Shown: positions 39,901 to 48,006 of the stretch, piece after piece | Position numbering within the stretch: position 1 is the first letter of the stretch | How the letters are laid out: every line of letters starts with the position of its first letter | Origin: Phoronis australis | Taxonomy: Eukaryota > Phoronida > Phoronidae | Assembly (NCBI GenBank): GCA_002633005.1 | Contig: NMRA01000004.1 | Coordinates: forward strand, 1,659,144 to 1,723,143 | DNA length: 64,000 nt | Direction of reading: 5' to 3' | The notes under the pieces: model-generated | The model's input: only the letters and a program-made list of their open reading frames with translations | Told to the model about the DNA's origin: nothing | The model's database searches: none | Made by a program: the position numbers and the translations under genes

Positions 39901-42298
39901 ACAGTTGATGATGGAAATAATGAAAACAACAATAATGATGAAATAATGATAATAATACCATTAGTAACAATGCATGTTTCTTGCGAGTAATAAATGTCTG
40001 CAAACACGGGACCACAAATCTTATCACACTGCACTATTAAGCCATAACCTGGTGCTAATTTTCCTGTGAGAGAGCATCAGCACAGTTGTCTACCCCTGTA
40101 CACCTAGCGCTCTCTTTGGGGCACCAAAAATGTGACTACTTCAAGAAAATGCAGGTTTCAAAACAAGTCAACGAGTTTTGTTGAAATTCAACAGGCTTTG
40201 AAGTCAAGGAGCAAAGTCATAGGGTAAACCCTGGATCAGAGTAATATTCTTCTCAGGAAAAACAGACAAAATCAACATCATATAATTTTAATGTTAAATG
40301 AGAGTTTTCGCTTTGAAATTTCAACAATTTTTGAGAAAATGCAATTTCTTGTCCCCTGCTGTCATTTGCTCTTACAAGTAAAGTTGATGTTATCAAAGTC
40401 TTAAACAATTTGTCAAATGCATCAAACGAAACAAACTATGAATATACACCCCAGCTAATTTAAGAGAGGAATGAATTCTTCACTCAAGACTGTTTTCAAA
40501 GTAGGCCTACGTTATACATGTACAGTTAGTTACCAACAAAGTTACAACATATCACATTAAATGATAGCCATTTGAATGAAACTGTAGTCCCAAGATATGT
40601 CCTCCCAAAATTCACAAGTTTTCACATCAAAAAATATTATGTGCACATTTCAGAACAACTCATCAGAATTTCAAAACATGCAAACAGTTGCCAAAAATAC
40701 ACACACTATGCAAAGTTTTGGAAAATTTTCAAAAATGCCCTCACGGGTGGGCCTATTTTTGGAAATTCCTGGAAAGTGCCTCCTGTTCAATTTTTCTGTT
40801 TGGAAATGATGCACTTTGGCACACCCTGTATAAACTCACAGACATCATTTGTTTATATTCCTCCAGTCTCTCTTTGTCCGACGCGATGAACATGCCGCCA
40901 TTTTCTATCCAACCTGTATTGACCCCAGTCTCGGCTTCAAGACTCTTCATAAGGTTACGGCCGCCAATCATCAGCTGTACATCTGTGTCACTAGGCCGGA
41001 GACGCCACACCAACCCTGTTGAAGACAGCGCCCAAATCGCTTGATAATTCTGAGACTGATAGAGATGAACCACAAAGCTGGTAGTATCATTTTAGGGTAA
41101 ATTCTCGCCAATTAAGGATGCAAATGCCAGAAAGGTGAAATTTTGCTTTCTACTTTTCCTAAATGACCCGTACTACTAAAATAGTGCTTTGCCATATTCA
41201 GGTTCTGCACTAGATACCAACAGACAAGCTCAAGAACCACTGAAATTATTGTAAACGGCAATACAAATTTTGTCTGATTGGTAATACACAAGGGGTCAGA
41301 GGTAAAAGTTCACCTGCCGTGTGCCATGTCGTCCCAGCAGTCAGCTGGTCTTTTTCTATGAGAATGCAGTTGGTGACTCCCAGCTTGGTTAAATGGTACA
41401 ATACACTACAACCGATTACACCGCCCCCTATGATGACCACGTCTGCACTCTTTGGAATGGGGATGACATCATCTTTGACACCTTCCAATGTGCTGTTGCA
41501 GTAACAAAAAGTAAACAATGCTACAAAATTTAGAAAATCTAACCGGATGAAATATAAGATAGGATTGCGATAATGGGCTACTTTCATAACCAACGATCTA
41601 ATTTCTTAAACAATTTTAAAGCCTGTAAAACCGTTGATGAATACATGCATGAAGGCAATGGAACCAAACATAAAAAATTTGTTGCTACAAAAACGTGGCT
41701 GTCAGAAATCAACACCCTGACTGGATTTTTATGGAATGTAGATTAATTTCTGACAGAAGAGTTTAAAAAATCCCAGAAAGCCTTTTGTAGAAAATAGGAT
41801 AAAGGAACAGAACATGCAGTTTTTATGTGAAAGACAACTTGCATACTTGGGCCCAGTTACAAGAATGACGTCGCATTATCACGCGTCACGTTGTTATTGG
41901 GGAACAATGATCAAACTTATTCAGCAGATAATTCTGAAGTTTTATGCTGCTCAACCCAGGTTTTATCCATTAATAACAAACTGTCAGTTCCTTCAAAGTC
42001 CTGAATACACCTCCAATTTGATGATGGAGCCAATTGACGAGACCAAAAGGAAGGCTATTTACAGGTGCTTTAGGAATCGATTCACTTTTCTGAACACTTT
42101 TGAATGCCGAGACTTTCCGTTTCAAAAAAAAACAGGAGGTAGAAATCCAGTGAGAGTCTCTTATTTCGAAATAGGGGCCACTGAAAGTTTTCAGGAGCCT
42201 TACTTGTAGGGTACTGCAGCAGACACGGTTGAACAACAGCGAGGAGTCTTGAAGACATGTTTAGCCTGTTGCAGACACAACCTCGCCTTGGATAGCAT
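21880..42298 (-). CDS. SARDH: Gene A: sarcosine dehydrogenase, mitochondrial (20 coding exons, complete)
   Basis: Spliced by hand from the minus strand: 20 exons, all with GT donors and AG acceptors, reading in one frame for 2697 nt (898 residues plus stop). Human SARDH is about 918 residues. Order: mitochondrial presequence (1-31), FAD-binding oxidoreductase domain (about 48-420) with GGGVIG at 54-59, acidic E78 and TWHTAG with H89 (the His that binds FAD covalently in this family), a central linker domain (about 422-480), then a GCV_T aminomethyltransferase-type folate domain and its C-terminal barrel (about 490-885). Known family reaction: sarcosine plus THF plus ETF gives glycine and methylene-THF in the matrix. 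Closest alternatives are dimethylglycine dehydrogenase and PDPR; SARDH fits better because SARDH-type wording runs through every exon. Exons 11-14 are present twice (see the 26124-34696 duplication). Introns over 300 bases hold simple repeats and SINE-like sequence or nothing recognisable. Confidence 0.93.
22862..23022 (-). CDS. SARDH: Gene A exon 19: C-terminal barrel
   Basis: Residues 810-863: [27 protein letters not shown] and VTLDFLKSG. 161 bp, phases 2 to 1. Confidence 0.92.
23866..24034 (-). CDS. SARDH: Gene A exon 18: GCV_T to C-terminal barrel
   Basis: Residues 754-809: [19 protein letters not shown], then [17 protein letters not shown] and RLACFTID. 169 bp, phases 1 to 2. Confidence 0.93.
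24080..24130. repeat. AT-rich simple sequence
   Basis: AATAATAATAATAAC followed by its near complement, in intron 17 of gene A. Confidence 0.7.
24723..24909 (-). CDS. SARDH: Gene A exon 17: GCV_T domain core
   Basis: Residues 692-753, including the family signature [18 protein letters not shown] and [15 protein letters not shown]. 187 bp, phases 0 to 1. Confidence 0.93.
25452..25521 (-). CDS. SARDH: Gene A exon 16: GCV_T domain
   Basis: Residues 668-691: [20 protein letters not shown]. 70 bp, phases 2 to 0, donor GTAAGT. Confidence 0.9.
25916..26063 (-). CDS. SARDH: Gene A exon 15: GCV_T domain
   Basis: Residues 619-667: [20 protein letters not shown], then [18 protein letters not shown]. 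148 bp, phases 1 to 2. Present once, outside the duplicated block. Confidence 0.92.
26670..26780 (-). CDS. SARDH: Gene A exon 14, left-hand copy
   Basis: Same 111-bp exon as 31240-31350, intact splice sites, synonymous differences only. This copy is the nearest upstream partner of exon 15. Confidence 0.75.
27310..27448 (-). CDS. SARDH: Gene A exon 13, left-hand copy
   Basis: Same 139-bp exon as 31868-32006, splice sites intact; the one difference noted (AAC for AAT) is synonymous. Confidence 0.75.
29195..29330 (-). repeat. tRNA-derived SINE-like element
   Basis: The minus strand reads like a Leu/Ser-type tRNA head: GAGCTCTGGACTCC followed by GAGTTTGAATCCCG (B-box). A body of about 60 bases follows. 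It lies inside the left 4.0-kb block and is therefore repeated in the right block. Confidence 0.5.
29540..29653 (-). CDS. SARDH: Gene A exon 12, left-hand copy
   Basis: Same 114-bp exon as 34088-34201, with donor GTAAGG and acceptor preserved; differences are third-position changes. Confidence 0.75.
29999..30082 (-). CDS. SARDH: Gene A exon 11, left-hand copy
   Basis: Same 84-bp exon and splice sites as 34570-34653; the differences seen (GCC for GCA, GAC for GAT) are synonymous. It cannot follow exon 14 of the right block in frame (phase 1 into phase 0). Confidence 0.75.
30118..30394 (+). mobile_element. LINE reverse transcriptase C-terminal fragment
   Basis: One open frame of about 92 residues running into the gap: [20 protein letters not shown], then [18 protein letters not shown] and [12 protein letters not shown]. 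This is the thumb and post-catalytic region typical of non-LTR elements in marine invertebrates. No stop or frameshift, so probably recent. The right 4.0-kb block lacks it at the same point. Confidence 0.8.
30395..30693. other. Assembly gap (299 N)
   Basis: Run of N between the LINE fragment and the first base of the second 4.0-kb block. Confidence 0.99.
31240..31350 (-). CDS. SARDH: Gene A exon 14, right-hand copy
   Basis: Residues 582-618: [20 protein letters not shown]. 111 bp, phases 1 to 1. It joins in frame to exon 15 at 26063 but not to the downstream copy of exon 11. Confidence 0.87.
31868..32006 (-). CDS. SARDH: Gene A exon 13, right-hand copy
   Basis: Residues 536-581 of the GCV_T domain: [20 protein letters not shown], then [14 protein letters not shown]. 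139 bp, phases 0 to 1. Second copy at 27310-27448. Confidence 0.88.
33750..33872 (-). repeat. tRNA-derived SINE-like element (copy in right block)
   Basis: Same element as 29195-29330 with a few substitutions; the B-box reads GAGTTTGAATCCTG. Confidence 0.5.
34088..34201 (-). CDS. SARDH: Gene A exon 12, right-hand copy
   Basis: Residues 498-535, [21 protein letters not shown] and FPAHHDV at the start of the folate half. 114 bp, phases 0 to 0. Second copy at 29540-29653. Confidence 0.88.
34570..34653 (-). CDS. SARDH: Gene A exon 11, right-hand copy
   Basis: Residues 470-497, [11 protein letters not shown] and [13 protein letters not shown]. 84 bp, phases 0 to 0. A second copy at 29999-30082 differs by synonymous changes only. 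Confidence 0.88.
35563..35704 (-). CDS. SARDH: Gene A exon 10: central domain
   Basis: Residues 422-469, [18 protein letters not shown] then [23 protein letters not shown]. 142 bp, phases 2 to 0. Matches the start of the FAD-oxidoreductase central domain. Confidence 0.92.
36027..36102 (-). CDS. SARDH: Gene A exon 9: end of FAD domain
   Basis: Residues 397-421: [19 protein letters not shown]. 76 bp, one codon shorter than the gene B exon, so the usual Gly-Gly-Gly before Cys-Gly is reduced to Ser-Gly across the splice junction. Confidence 0.88.
36613..36711 (-). CDS. SARDH: Gene A exon 8: flavin-loop exon
   Basis: Residues 364-396. [19 protein letters not shown] is followed by the flavin loop [12 protein letters not shown]. 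Family members usually have Leu where this copy has His before the GCGFNS segment. 99 bp, phases 1 to 1, donor GTGAGT. Confidence 0.9.
37287..37416 (-). CDS. SARDH: Gene A exon 7: oxidoreductase domain
   Basis: Residues 321-363, containing [18 protein letters not shown] and GIKSTVCGP. 130 bp, phases 0 to 1. This is among the exons most alike between genes A and B. Confidence 0.92.
38443..38648 (-). CDS. SARDH: Gene A exon 6: oxidoreductase domain
   Basis: Residues 252-320, with VPLVAM-type segment [32 protein letters not shown] and [12 protein letters not shown], all strongly SARDH-like. 206 bp, phases 1 to 0, donor GTAAGT. Confidence 0.93.
39358..39481 (-). CDS. SARDH: Gene A exon 5: oxidoreductase domain, third flavin motif
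   Basis: Residues 211-251. DDFGVKRV is conserved. The exon ends in the motif that usually reads N-C-A-G; here it is N-C-T-G (ACT codon split to the next exon), while gene B keeps Ala. 124 bp, phases 0 to 1. Confidence 0.9.
39718..39897 (-). CDS. SARDH: Gene A exon 4: oxidoreductase domain
   Basis: Residues 151-210 with [17 protein letters not shown] and [13 protein letters not shown]. 180 bp, phases 0 to 0. The intron on its 5' side carries an AAT/ATG-rich simple repeat that the matching intron of gene B also has. Confidence 0.92.
40840..41015 (-). CDS. SARDH: Gene A exon 3: oxidoreductase domain
   Basis: Residues 92-150. Contains LVWRLRPSD and [18 protein letters not shown], close to the vertebrate enzyme. 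176 bp, phases 1 to 0, donor GTGAGT. Confidence 0.92.
41314..41492 (-). CDS. SARDH: Gene A exon 2: FAD-binding Rossmann motif and flavin-attachment His
   Basis: Residues 32-91. GGGVIG at 54-59 is the dinucleotide-binding loop, E78 ends the second strand (ribose contact), and TWHTAG places H89 at the covalent FAD position known in SARDH and DMGDH. Length 179 bp, phases 2 to 1. Confidence 0.92.
42204..42298 (-). CDS. SARDH: Gene A exon 1: start codon and mitochondrial presequence
   Basis: ATG at 42298 opens residues 1-31, rich in Lys, Arg, Ala and Leu and free of acidic residues, as expected of a mitochondrial import signal. The donor is GTAAGG (phase 2). Gene B has an exon of the same 95-bp length and phase, which supports this start. 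Confidence 0.85.
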
Positions 42299-42499
42299 GG
42301 TGGTGGCTGAAAGAAAGACAGTTGAAGTTATGATATAGATTCTTCAATCATGGAAGTTGATGACTAGTTTTATTCACGGGAAAGGCTGATATACCCTTCA
42401 CTTATTTTACGCAAAAGTAATCTGGCAAACTTGTCTTTTGAATTTTTTTATTAAGCTGAGTACTTTATTGTTCAAACTTTTATCAATTACTGATTACGT

Positions 42500-42554
42500 A
42501 ATAGCAACTGCCCAGTAAAAACTCAATATGATTTTTTACTGGGCAGCTGCTATT
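42500..42554. repeat. Near-perfect 22-bp hairpin upstream of gene A
   Basis: Arms 42500-42521 and 42533-42554 pair at 21 of 22 positions with an 11-base loop. About 200 bases upstream of the gene A start codon. Confidence 0.85.
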
Positions 42555-42782
42555 AAACATATTCAAATCCTTATTGGAACATTAATATGTTAAACTTCTA
42601 AAAAGGATACTTCAGTAATTTCCATTAATTTCACTCACTAACCTCATTTCACATACCCAAGACTTTTTCGAAATTTATATTTTGTAATCACTTATTTCGC
42701 AGGAGGCTATTTGGTGGTAATGTTTTGCCTCGTCAAATTCGCACGCGATCAGTTTTGCATTTCGGAAAATATGAAGTCAAAG

Positions 42783-42866
42783 CCTTAATTAGAGAATTAT
42801 ATGACAAAAGGAACATGGCGGCTAGGGCGAATAGCAAGCGCCACCTATATGTCATAATTCTCTACT
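42783..42866. repeat. Imperfect inverted repeat, about 80 bp
   Basis: TTAGAGAATTATATGAC on the left and GTCATAATTCTCTACTAA on the right flank a GC-richer centre. It resembles a tiny non-autonomous element. Confidence 0.5.
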
Positions 42867-44219
42867 AATGGTAATCTTGGTAACTTCTTTAAAGTGTGTT
42901 AATGAGGCGCAGCACAAATGTTCATTCACTACCTAAATCACACATTCACACAAGATATATTGTCATGCTCATGCTGCTGTAAAAATTAGACAGAACCACA
43001 ATCAACTGGCCCCACTAAGGCCAACCCATAGGGCTGCCATACGTTGTTAGCTTTTCGGCAAATCTTGCATTATATCAGGATTAGAGGGTTAAAATTTCAA
43101 CTGTCCAAGAATCCCTATCAAAGGGTTTACATAAGTGCAGTGACTTTATCATGAAAACTCCTCAGGCTCATGTGGGTTCCGTGTNCTGCACCCCTACTCT
43201 ACCACCCGGGATATGTCCACTTCACCGAATAAAAACACAATTCACCCACCTCATACTACTATGTACAGTAGTAATGGTGTGCGGATGGTGCAATGATAGG
43301 GTAACCAACTTAATACAGACACAGGTCTGTGCATTTTGTGTAAAGTATGGGACGAAGATATGTAATCATGGAGTGAACAATCGTAAGGATGAAATGACCT
43401 ACTTAAGTAGGCCAACAAAACAAGTTTGTACTATTCGAACTATTGGCTATTGCCAGTATTGGCTACATTGTACGTAGTGCATTAGCGTAGATATCGATGA
43501 GCAATGATAGTTTACGGGGTAACGATGGTAATTGTAGCCTACTAAGTTAGAACAACAAAATACAACCTGACAACTTTCTCCAACACTGTCTTCTATTCTC
43601 GAATAGTTGTTTTCCTCGCAGCACAACTTATCAGCTTCTGTCACTCACTCGTCGACGACGACGATCCAAACAGTGTACTAAGCTAAGAACAAATCCCCCC
43701 CGTGCCCAGCGCACCAAAGAAAGCAGCCTTCAAAACAAGTTGATGTTTTCGGGCAAAGGTCATCCAAACTGCATAGAAACAGGGGATTGGTTCTCCTTGA
43801 TATCTGAAGTCATGACCTTTACATGTTTACAGTCGGCTCCTTGGCAGGTCTGGTTGAAACTGGTTCAGTCGAGTTTTAGCCCCATCACCAAAACTACGTT
43901 TTTATTAGTAGCCGGAAGTCCGCAGTATTACGCAACCTTAGGTCCGTCCGTTCGGCACGGCCCCGTTTCGGTTGGAGTGATGTTCAAACCTGGTTTCCGG
44001 GCTTCACACCGCGTCACGGATAGTTTAATTGTTCTTTGTTATGTATGGGATATAAGGCTGGGAAAAGGGGAAATAGGGGCCTATTATTTAAAAATAAAAA
44101 AACATTTTGTAAATATTCAATGCTATTAATCAATTCAATCCTATTTAATTTAAAATACAAATTAATCCTATTTTCAAATTCCATGCACTGCAGAAATTCA
44201 TGCCCGCCTACCCCGGCAA

Positions 44220-44243
44220 GCGGGGGGGGGGGGGNGGGGGGGG
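44220..44243 (+). repeat. Poly-G tract with ambiguous base
   Basis: More than 20 G in a row interrupted by one N at 44235. Confidence 0.9.
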
Positions 44244-45494
44244 CCGGCGTACGTATTGCGGCAACAGAAATCGTACCTTTCAAAACTTTAGACTGGAGTA
44301 GAAAGCGGTCGATCGTCCCAATCTAAGCCCGGCTAGAGAGGAATTTCTTTCACCCGGCGATGTCATTTTGCATGAAATCCAAACACATTTTCCATTTAAA
44401 GGGATATCGTACAGTTTTACTGCCGACTGAAAACGTAGTTTTTGGGAGGCGGGGTGGGGATAGACTTTTTCATGGGCGGCGCACCATAGGGGGCTGGGGG
44501 GGGGGCTATAGCCCTGGCCCCCACTTTTTTCAGTGCTAGGCCGCACATGGCGGGCGGTGCACCACAGAAGGACTGAGGGGGCTTTAACCCCTCCACTTTC
44601 AGTCCTGCGCCACCTACGTTGAAATTATTCAGCTTTGACCGGCCGGAGCTAATTAACCTGCGGTTGCATGCTATAAACATTCCCACTAAATAAGATTGGC
44701 CCAAACCCCGCCTATCAGGGTAAAAGGTGGGGTCGGGCAGATTGAACTAGACCGTATTTATCCACCTTGGCTGAGTCGCGCTCGGCTCACGATTAAAGTT
44801 ATCCCGCCAAGCTGCTCTATTCATCGAGTCACGAGCGAGGATAATTTGGCTTCGCTCATGCGGATATGATCAGCTGATTACAATCTAGCGTAGCACACTG
44901 TACTTTTTATTGAGAGAGTTTTACGTAGTTTTTACTATAATATTTGAAGAAAGGAGGAGCGAAAACAAATATGAGTACAACTTTGAATTTTTCAAATCGG
45001 CCCAAGATAAGTCGGAGATTTTGAAACACAGCAACACTCACGATTAGGCCTACTTTGATTTGGCTAGCACGAATACAAAAATATAGGACCTAAGTTACTT
45101 AGATTTTGGAACACATGAATTGCAATATTCAAAATACGTTCATTATGAATCTTACAAGCTGAAAAACGACGTACGTTGTTTAATTTCATTGTGCTCATTC
45201 ATTGTCATCCGTCAAATCGGAAATTTCCGAGATGTGATCTGCGGCGTGCGCGTATGTGTACAAAAAACGTGATTGTTATGTTCCTGAAGTACGAACTTTA
45301 AAAAACTTTAGCATACCGTTATATTATTGACAGGGACACGATAAAACGAATTTGGGTTTGGCTATAGTCTTTATACAGCGAGCTGGCTGACCACTGTGTC
45401 AGTGTCTCCGTTAGACCCAGAAATTTCACACAGCCCGGGTACATGTAGTTCACCTCGTCACCTCGTTCCCAACATATAGATCGAGTATTGGACT

Positions 45495-45760
45495 ATTACA
45501 GCCGATTTAATAAAGGTGGTTTAAAGATGAACCTGGTTTAAACTGGACTTAGATCAGGCTTAAAGATAAACTGCATTTCATAAAGGTGCCTTAACTTTTA
45601 GACCAGTGGTCTAGTAAAACCTGGTTTAACTCAAATTTAGACCTGGTCTAAGTCAGTTTTCATTTCAACAACGAAGTCTATATTCTTTAGATATGTATTA
45701 AGATCTTAAACCAGGTTTAACTTTAGACTTGGTCAGACCTAGGTTTAACTGTTAAATATG
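45495..45760. repeat. Patch of repeated palindromic AACCTGGTTTAA motifs
   Basis: TTAAACC(T/A)GGTTTAA-type strings recur near 45530, 45619 and 45707 in both orientations, so the ends of the patch are partly inverted copies of each other. Possibly a small DNA-transposon derivative. Confidence 0.45.
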
Positions 45761-45878
45761 ACAGACTTGCATGATATAGGTGCAAATGAATGAGGCCGCG
45801 GTGTGTATTTAAGACGCAGTTTTAGAGCGAACATGGACTATTTTCAATAATCAGTTTTACGACTACACAGGATGAAAC

Positions 45879-46210
45879 GTATCAGAGGCGGATCCGCGAC
45901 TTTTAAGGGGAGGCAGCGCAGGCAGGCTCCGACGTAGCACTTAGGCGGGCCCCAGCCAAGTAGCCGGAGACAGCGCAAGCAGGCTCCGACGTAGCACTTA
46001 GGCGGGCCCCAGCCAAGCAGCCGGAGGCAGCGCAGGCAGGCTCAGACGTAGCACTGCTTAGGCGGGCCCCAGCCAAGCAGCTGGAGGCAGCGCAGGCAGG
46101 CTCAGACGTAGCACTGCTTAGGCGGGCTCCAGCCAAGCTGCCGAAGGCAGCGCAGGCAGGCTCCAGCGTAGCACTTAAGCGGGCATCACCCAAGCTTCCG
46201 AAGCGTGTCA
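45879..46210. repeat. 57/60-bp minisatellite, five units, with hAT-like edge
   Basis: Units begin at about 45912, 45969, 46026, 46086 and 46146 (57, 57, 60, 60 and about 57 bp), built around GGCAGCGCAGGCAGGCTC and GCGGGCCCCAGCCAAG. The left flank CAGAGGCGGATCC looks like the terminus of some hAT-type non-autonomous elements; no matching right end was found. Confidence 0.75.
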
Positions 46211-46762
46211 CTCAGTGTTTTTTCAGGTTCTCAAAAATGATATTCGATTCATAGTTTTCTATGTGCAAAATTTGAAACTATTGCCGCATGAATGGTAACC
46301 AACCACATGCTTGGCCTTGAATGCGTTGTAATGTAGGAAACCATATTAGGTTAACTTTGAAACTTTGATAATATCAAATTTCATCACGACTGAAGTTCCG
46401 CAATGAAGCAAAAAACGTAATGAATATACTTTAAAAAACTGCAGCCCTTAAATAATCTAAATCAAAGTTAATCTTCTAGAATGTGCATTCACCAATATAT
46501 CAGCATCTGTGACGCGCTAAAAATTGACATGCAAAGCATTTGCAATATCAAGACATGGGACTAATTAATAAGCAAAGTATTGAAAAAGTAAAAGCACTGA
46601 CCGGAATCGAAAGGATAGATGCTTGGGAGACTTGAAGACCACTATTCGTGAAATACCCTCAACGGTTTATATGATGTCGGCCTTTGTGCCAAAAGAACTT
46701 CAGAATAGTATTTTTGGAAATTCTTATTAATCATTCGACCCCCAACAGCAAAGTTTACTGGA

Positions 46763-46920
46763 TCGGCATTGCTAATCAAGCGCACACCCAAAACTAAAGT
46801 TCGTTAGGTTGATGGAATGTGGAAAAATATATATCATCTGCCAGCCAGGCACCTGTATAACAAACGGGGTGGGGGAAGTGCAACATTCGCAATGACGGGG
46901 GGGAGGGGTGAGCGGCGGGG
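46763..46920. repeat. Duplicated 158-bp segment, left copy, ending at a gap
   Basis: Matches 46991-47150 with about seven small differences. It ends exactly at the gap. Confidence 0.9.
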
Positions 46921-46990
46921 NNNNNNNNNNNNNNNNNNNNNNNNNNNNNNNNNNNNNNNNNNNNNNNNNNNNNNNNNNNNNNNNNNNNNN
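46921..46990. other. Assembly gap (70 N)
   Basis: Run of N that separates the two copies of a 158-bp segment. Confidence 0.99.
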
Positions 46991-47150
46991 TCGGCATTGC
47001 TAATCAAGCGCACACCCAAAACTCAAGTTCGTTAGGTTCTTGATGGAATGTTGAAAAATATATATCATCTGGCAGCCAGGAACCTGTATAGCAAACGGGT
47101 TGGGGGAGTGCAACATTCGCAATGACGGGGGGAGGGGTGAGCGGCGGGGA
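46991..47150. repeat. Duplicated 158-bp segment, right copy, starting at a gap
   Basis: Starts at the first base after the gap and matches 46763 onward. Confidence 0.9.
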
Positions 47151-47843
47151 ACTTGGGACTCGATAACGATTTCAGGGCGGTAGAAGCCCGGTGAAGCAGT
47201 CAACGGAAGCGTCGTTGGGTTACTTTTTACACCTGAACAGAGTGGTCCTATTTGGAGCATGAGATCACATTATCAGTACACTTTGACTGAAAAGTGTGGC
47301 CCTGGGGAATCTTGATCATTAACTTAGAGGCTGTTTTAAAATCTCTTTTATTAGTAATACAAGCGTGAAGGAAGTCGCATTTATCAGTTGTGGCTGCCTT
47401 CGGGGCGAGAGGGAATTACATGAAACTGCCCGAATGTAACCAACCTACGTCAAAATCAACAAAGGTCTAACTTTGAAAAGGGGTTATTTCAGATAGGGTG
47501 TCGGAAGGCGCCGGGCTAACCAATTTCCGGCCGGCAGAATTACAAGTCAGCCGGCAACGCAAATCACTGCATGGAATTTCCCGGCAATTCCACGAGGCAT
47601 GTACACGTGCACAGACACTTGACAGGTAACTTGGAGTCATGAGAGTTTCGGGGGCCATCTTCCAAGAAATGTTCCGAAATTATTACTGGTTCATTCCAGT
47701 AGTACCTTGTTATGGTGTATAAGTTAAGTTTTTGACGTGAACGCTGTGCACGGTCTTCAAAAAATCATACCCGACACTCTGATCGGCACGAGCCAGTTTC
47801 TTGCATACAGCTTCTTCGTCAACAATGCTTTCCAAACAACGAG

Positions 47844-48006
47844 AATCCTACACGAGTCTCAGGTTTATGACATGGGCAAAACCTCATGGAAATTTCGTCA
47901 AAATCCCGAGGCTTCAAAATCCCGACTCCGAGGCCTGCCGAGTGATTTGTGCGAAATTTCTAAGACATTTTGCCCATGTCATAAATCTGAGACGAGTGTA
48001 TAGGAT
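47844..48006. mobile_element. Foldback (long inverted-repeat) insertion
   Basis: Arms of about 60 bp (47844-47905 and 47941-48006) are roughly complementary, both carrying TTTATGACATGGGCAAAA, around a loop of about 35 bases. The matching point in copy 2 (about 55150) lacks it, so it probably inserted after the duplication. The full element may extend further right. Confidence 0.65.

Larger units (their letters stand above)
42299..47683. other. Region upstream of gene A, no gene recognised
   Basis: Only short open frames without recognisable homology. It holds two hairpins close to the gene A start, a poly-G run, a GC-rich patch at about 44400-44640, an inverted-repeat patch at 45.5-45.76 kb, the minisatellite at 45.9 kb and a duplicated segment around a gap at 46.9 kb. 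Single ambiguous bases lie at 43185 and 44235. Confidence 0.6.

Noticed and set aside
41814-42209. 131-codon plus-strand open frame
   Set aside because: Lies inside intron 1 of gene A and overlaps exon 1 on the other strand; no recognisable domain.
43740-44129. 129-codon plus-strand open frame
   Set aside because: No domain, low-complexity end, no codon pattern to suggest selection.
45903-46211. 102-codon minus-strand open frame in the minisatellite
   Set aside because: The open frame is a by-product of 57/60-bp units; no splice context or homology. Kept only as a finding.
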